Source of the DNA: Poa pratensis
Taxonomy: Eukaryota; Streptophyta; Magnoliopsida; Poales; Poaceae
Assembly: GCA_947311845.1 (NCBI GenBank)
Contig: CAMZMU010000063.1
Coordinates: 62,053,833-62,117,832 of the forward strand
Length of the DNA stretch: 64,000 nt
Reading direction: 5' to 3'
A model generated the notes under the pieces. That model ran no database searches, was not told the DNA's origin, and saw only the letters and a program-made list of their open reading frames with translations. This document shows positions 59,268-64,000 of the stretch, in pieces (position 1 is the first letter of the stretch; each line of letters opens with the position of its first letter). The translations under genes were made by a program, and so were the position numbers.

Positions 59268-62200
59268 GCGTGTTTTAGAATTTGAATTTGAAAATGACGG
59301 CGTTCTAAAGTTGTCTAAGTTTGGAAATCATTGAAATTGAAAAATGCTTTCGTTTTAAAAATGGTGGGACTTTGGAGATTGCTTAAATTTGAAAATTATT
59401 GTAATTCAATTTCAAATGTGTTTGCTTTTTTACGTGAAAATACTCTGAAATAGTTAGTATTTTTTTCAGCTATTATATATAGATCTATTATATTCTCATT
59501 GCAATCATCCTAACATGATAAATAGAAGAAAATCAAAAAAAAAATGTACTACCCGTATTGGTCTTTTTTTAGAACATGTAAACGCGTTTTTGAATGACAA
59601 TCATGATATGTTAAAAAAAAGGAGTATCCATATATTTGGAATTTAAACATGTGGTACATGCAGGCCGATCAAAATAATTTGATATTCTGCCATATGGACG
59701 CGTACCAAGAATGGAGTAGCCTTTGGTTGCACTACTTCTTCTACTAAAGTATTTTGGCTTGAATTTTCTACTGCTGGTTGCGGCACAACAATAATATTAG
59801 CAGGCCAACGGCACCTCTGACATAAAGATCCAGAAACCTATATATAGATCTCTAGAAAAACTTACCTTGAATGCACTTTCAGTTTTCCGATTCTAGTAAC
59901 TTCAAATGCAAGAGATTAGGTAGATAAAGGTAAATCAATGTTTTGAGGCTGCTGGAAAGCATAGCAGCAAATGCTTAATAAATTAGCTATTGAGATACTC
60001 ACTGCATTTTTTGCATATATAACACAAAAATTGCAAGAAAATATTGGATAATTTATGTAACAAATATTAAGCATGTGTGTTGTGCCCACCATATTCTACT
60101 TTGCATTTGCATGTCCAATTTTATCTTCTTAACACATCCATGCCAACTGAGCCGTGCATTAACAGCCAAAATATATGAATACATAGCAGAATAATAAATA
60201 GTCAGAAACACCAACTTAAGTAGAATTAATGTTTTATCAGAAGAAAAAAATTATAAGCACCTTATGACGATTACATTTCCCTTTCAATGTGGAGGAAGTG
60301 CTTCCTGTAATGAGCGAATCAGTTTGGCCAGAGATCCTCCTCTAGACAACCCGAAGAGGCATAACATTACCACAGAGGCTGCAGGCTGCAGAATATATAA
60401 CTGATTTTATCTGTACCGCTTTGAGCTAATCTATTAGTGAACCTTGTGTCCTAATAAACGAAAAGCTTCAGCTTAAACAGATTGTGCAACAGTATGCATA
60501 ATAGTATATCTACCATATCACTGAAGGTCAAGAGAATTTGAAACAATACCTCGACACCTGATGCCAAAGATTTAATTTTCAAACACCTTACATGCAACAA
60601 CGTACAGAGATTCATCCCTCTCCATCTGTCGCTGAACAAAGAATGTGGTACGCTGGTACTTCAAATTCAAAAAAACATGCAGTTGTAAGCAAACTCAGAG
60701 TGACTTCAAGAATAAGAATATGTGTATTGATGATGTTTACATCTCTTAGTAGGTTGCTGGAGAAGGTAGCGTATAAAGGAGCACGGAGAACAGGGACAGT
60801 AGAAGGTCGACCTTCTGCCAATCAACCATGAACACCACGGGCCGAACTGTCCTTCTCATCTGGCTCTCTATAATAGTGGTGAAGGTAAGAAAATATTTTC
60901 TGTGGTTTACAAAAGACTACCAAGAACCAATGAACAAATGATGGAAGAAAATATAATTAGGTCATGTAGTAACAAAAATAAATGTAAACTTGCATATTAG
61001 GACAATCTGACGAAATCCATATGATGAGCTGACAATGTGATACTTCTACAACTTATATGTATTTCTTTTTGCCGCATTAGCCGTAGTTGCATTACGGTTG
61101 TTCGAGATCCAAGTTTAGTTAAATCATAGGTATAATACAATGAAGGAAAAATGATATCTAAACAACAGATTTATTGGTCAAGTAGAGAACATAGATTGGG
61201 CGAACTATTTACACGGTCATAATGAAAATCTAGAGGATAAATGTTGTACCACGGTGTTTGGTTCCATAGTCTTTGTTCACAAACACATTACTGCCCCAGC
61301 CATAATAACTTTCAACCTTGATTGCGTTCTATCATTTAGCATAACATCTGAAAAATGCAACTTTCTTAGTAACCGTACAACAATGATGCATTTCAAACTA
61401 AAAAGAAACTAATGCCATATAATCTAAGGTCCAGGCTATTTTGAAATTTAGATCTTAAAAGGTGGAGGAGGTATAACCAATCATGATTCAATTATTGGTG
61501 CTTGAAATCTAATAAAATAGAAAAACATGCGCCAGGACCTAGAACAGCCAGCAATAATTCCGATGGACTTCCATGAGTACGCCTTATAGCTCGCTCCTGT
61601 GTCCTACCTCTGTATCGGTACAACTTGATATCAGTTTGTATTGTATATAAATTAGTAAGCAGTCAAATTTTGGAAGATAAAAGAATTTAATTGCATGATC
61701 TTACCTGGCGAAAAAAGGAATAACATAAATTCTGATTTTCTGAGCATCATTATTGTGAACCTATTAACTCTGAAGAAAAAAGTACAGACTCAGAAAGGAA
61801 AAACAACATGAGAATTGGCCATTTATATAGTACAGATTCGTGCTCTCTAACCAAGAATCGCCAAAAACTTTAAATAATCTCTATGCAAAAAATTACATTG
61901 AGTTTTTACTTTTTATTATTCGCAAATATCAAGTTGCAAAGTTGTATTATTGCCTATGAACTATTCATCATCACAACCAAGTTCTCATGTAAAAAACCGA
62001 GAGAGAGCAACCTTCAGATTTATACAAAATATCAGTATTAGCTTCCAGTATGTGAGTAATATAGATCCTAGTCTTCATGTAGGCCTTGGATAGCATGCAT
62101 ACCATCCTTCTAGCCTCATATTTCAATCCCATCTCTGGCAAATAGGCAAAGTAGGTGGCTATTCAGCTAAATGCAAACATGGCAAATAATGATACTGCAG
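59268..62200. other. Interior of Helitron H3, AT-rich
   Basis: No gene recognised. Short open frames lack known domains. Confidence 0.45.
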
Positions 62201-62204
62201 AATA

Positions 62205-62290
62205 GCCATACCGTATTACTGAAAGCTCCCTCCAGGGATGCAACAACACAGATTAAGTACAGAAGAGTTACAATCATCCAGTTTGCAGGC
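62205..62290 (-). other. Possible captured exon in Helitron H3
   Basis: The minus strand, after an acceptor-like ...GTAG, encodes a hydrophobic stretch (NWMIVTLLYLICVVASLEGAF) resembling a membrane segment. The phase and gene are unknown. Confidence 0.25.
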
Positions 62291-62924
62291 CTACATCACA
62301 AAGAACACGTGAAAAAATATCAGGACACAAAAGTCAGGTTAGTTCTAATAGATTTCGAACATAAGAATTGTCGTAAGCAACAAACATGGATAATCTCATT
62401 TGTACGTCCTGGCCTCATGGGTAGCAACTGAATGCCACGCGATGGTCCCGTATGCCTGCCCCACCTTGCTTTGAAGCCAGCACTCTTTTTGTATTTTTAT
62501 CCTCCCTGATTTTCAGCTCTGTTACAGCATCTATCGTCAACACATATATCTCAAGACTTCATATAACTCTGTCTAAATTAATGGACCTGAAACTTTAATC
62601 ACACGGCTAATGAGCCCCGTAAGTTGCATCTCATATGACTAAATTATCTTTCATGCCAATGGAAAGGATAGTGTCACACGATTTAGTAAGACTGAATAAA
62701 ATCAAAATAATGTAATTGACCACAGAAAGCCCACTCCAATCTTACAGAAAATAAAGAACTATCACCGCACACAGATGTGTATAATTAATTGAGGAATTTT
62801 TATACAGTCAGACTTGTCTATGGATTGATAGAAATAAGGAGCTGCTTCGACAGATTGCTTACAGTGAAGACGCCTCTACACTTGAATCTCTAGGGAAGCA
62901 GCGTCGTCGATCAGCTAAAACAAC

Positions 62925-63072
62925 CTGATGCAAGACATACCTTACTAGATTAGAAGAACCTGTGCGCTGGCTTTCTACTGAAACTTGGGATCGGCAAGCT
63001 GATGCAAGACATACCTTGCTAGATTAGAAGAACCCGTGCGTTGGATTTCTACTGAAACTTGGGATCGGCTAA
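62925..63072 (+). repeat. 74 bp tandem repeat, two copies
   Basis: Units begin CTGATGCAAGACATACCTT at 62925 and 62999 and differ at only a few positions. Confidence 0.92.
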
Positions 63073-63338
63073 AACAGATCTCAGTTGTTGTTGCGTGCTA
63101 GCTCATGAAGCTAAATTTCTGGCAAGAAAGATGAAAGAATCAAGATTAGGAAGGTATTGTATATATTGTAGATTCAAACTGCAGTCAATGCCTTCCTCCT
63201 CCCTTGCTTCAGCCATCGTGGAAGGCCGTGTGGTCAGAACCTGCAGAGATTCAAAGAACCTCAAATCCTCCGACGCTGCATCAACTTCATGGATCGCTGC
63301 GTGCTTGAGGCAAAAAAATTCAACGATTAAAGAGCAAA

Positions 63339-63352
63339 GGGGGGGGGGGGGG
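63339..63352 (+). repeat. Poly-G run, 14 bases
   Basis: Uninterrupted G homopolymer; its length is prone to sequencing error. Confidence 0.9.
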
Positions 63353-63399
63353 TGGAGAGGCTGTAACTTCAACTGCTTCCGGTGGCATGGACATGGCAC

Positions 63400-63830
63400 A
63401 GGCGAGGAGGAGGAAAGGGCAAACCGGCGCTAGGGATCCCGAGTTCTCCACGATACAGTGCGAATTAGGGCGCGGGACTGGGCGCGTTCGACGCGCCTGC
63501 ACGCGGGGCGGCCGGACGTGGCGGCTCCGCCGCGTCTGGGTCGCCGGAGCGACGCCGGCGGCGAGCGAACGCGGCAGCGGACGCCGAGCGCGGCGGCGAC
63601 GATTCCGGCGCGCCTCGGCCGTCCCAGCACGCGGCTTTCGGCGAGGAGGGAGAGGAAGCGACGGCGAAGCTCGCCGTCGCCTTCGATCTGAGCGGGGAGA
63701 TGCGGGGCGACGTGGCGGCGCGTCGGCGGCGTCGGCGACCTTGGCGTCGCGTGGGGAGAGAGAAAGGGGAAGGGGGATTCTGCGGACGGTTTTGCAGAAA
63801 AATCTGTGGGTTCTGTAATCGCAATTAGGT
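63400..63830 (-). other. GC-rich, first-exon-like block in Helitron H3
   Basis: Very high GC with long open frames on both strands, so frame length carries little weight. The minus strand could be a 5' UTR and first exon of a captured gene reading away from the presumed 5' end, as in H1. No product is recognised. Confidence 0.3.
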
Positions 63831-63837
63831 ACGAATC

Positions 63838-63895
63838 CGACGTACTTTTATATATATATAGTACGACGTACTTTTATATATAGTACATGACAAGC
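63838..63895 (+). repeat. Duplicated ACGTACTTTTATATATA motif
   Basis: The word occurs twice in tandem (near 63840 and 63867), each followed by TAGTAC. Short palindromes form around GTAC. Confidence 0.8.
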
Positions 63896-64000
63896 AGTGC
63901 GTTGGGATGGCCGCTGCTTTAAGGTTGGTGGAGCAGTTATTGAGTACGGAGCATCGGAAATGCTTTTATGCAAGAAGATGGAGCCGCTCGACTGCATCCA

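Larger units (their letters stand above)
59238..63907 (-). mobile_element. Helitron H3, non-autonomous, minus orientation (5' end approximate)
   Basis: The 3' end on the minus strand has a seven-pair GC hairpin (plus 59250-59256 with 59261-59267, loop AAAT), an eight-base spacer, CTAG at 59238-59241 and a host T. No Rep or helicase is inside. The 5' end is not certain; 63907 (minus strand A|TCCCAACG) is one candidate, and the element may run past the window. The interior is AT-rich with a GC-rich, exon-like block near the presumed 5' end, the same plan as H1. Confidence 0.6.

Noticed and set aside
1..64000. tRNA, rRNA, CRISPR array or viral gene
   Set aside because: No sequence resembling any of these was recognised when reading both strands; a covariance-model scan would be needed to exclude divergent tRNAs.

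Overview
This is nuclear DNA from a grass, most likely a pooid cereal relative (Triticeae or a near neighbour). The evidence is: intron-containing plant genes with GC-rich coding exons; abundant Stowaway and Tourist-like MITEs with TA or TTA target duplications; an L1-type LINE; a CACTA-type element; Helitrons ending in CTAG behind a GC hairpin. I see no bacterial-style operons, rRNA, tRNA or CRISPR.

Layout. 0.46-5.3 kb: a non-autonomous Helitron (H1). 6.4-7.0 kb: a decayed RNase H tail of a LINE. 7.8-8.3 kb: a tandem repeat and a MITE. 9.5-11.3 kb and 15.9-17.6 kb: two tandem minus-strand AMT1-type ammonium transporter genes. They are separated by a 1.5 kb GC-rich retroposed sequence with its own target duplication and by two poly-C runs of identical length. 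18.4-26.2 kb: a full-length LINE with a 13 bp target-site duplication. 30.8-33.6 kb: a complete seven-exon WAT1-related (EamA/DMT) transporter gene, minus strand. 36.8-39.0 kb: a foldback CACTA-like element. 40.1-43.5 kb: a two-exon BAHD acyltransferase gene, minus strand. A diverged 1 kb duplicated segment lies at 28.4-29.4 and again at 44.0-45.0 kb. 47.7-49.0 kb: a MITE cluster. 49.0-about 58.9 kb: an autonomous-type Helitron (H2) whose six-exon Rep-helicase gene can be joined across five phase-compatible introns; it appears to sit inside a Stowaway MITE. 59.2 kb to near the window end: a third Helitron (H3).

Host genes. The recognisable host functions are ammonium uptake (AMT1 pair), a vacuolar or plasma-membrane metabolite/amino-acid/auxin-type transporter (WAT1-related) and a BAHD acyltransferase of specialised metabolism. 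They are ordinary dispersed plant genes; nothing suggests a functional cluster beyond the tandem AMT1 pair.

Main oddity. Every reading-frame break in the otherwise well-preserved genes (both AMT1 copies, LINE ORF1 and ORF2, the Helitron gene) is a single missing base, about nine in total. There is no compensating premature stop and no insertion. This points to sequence error or very recent damage rather than ordinary decay, and it affects how all these genes should be read.
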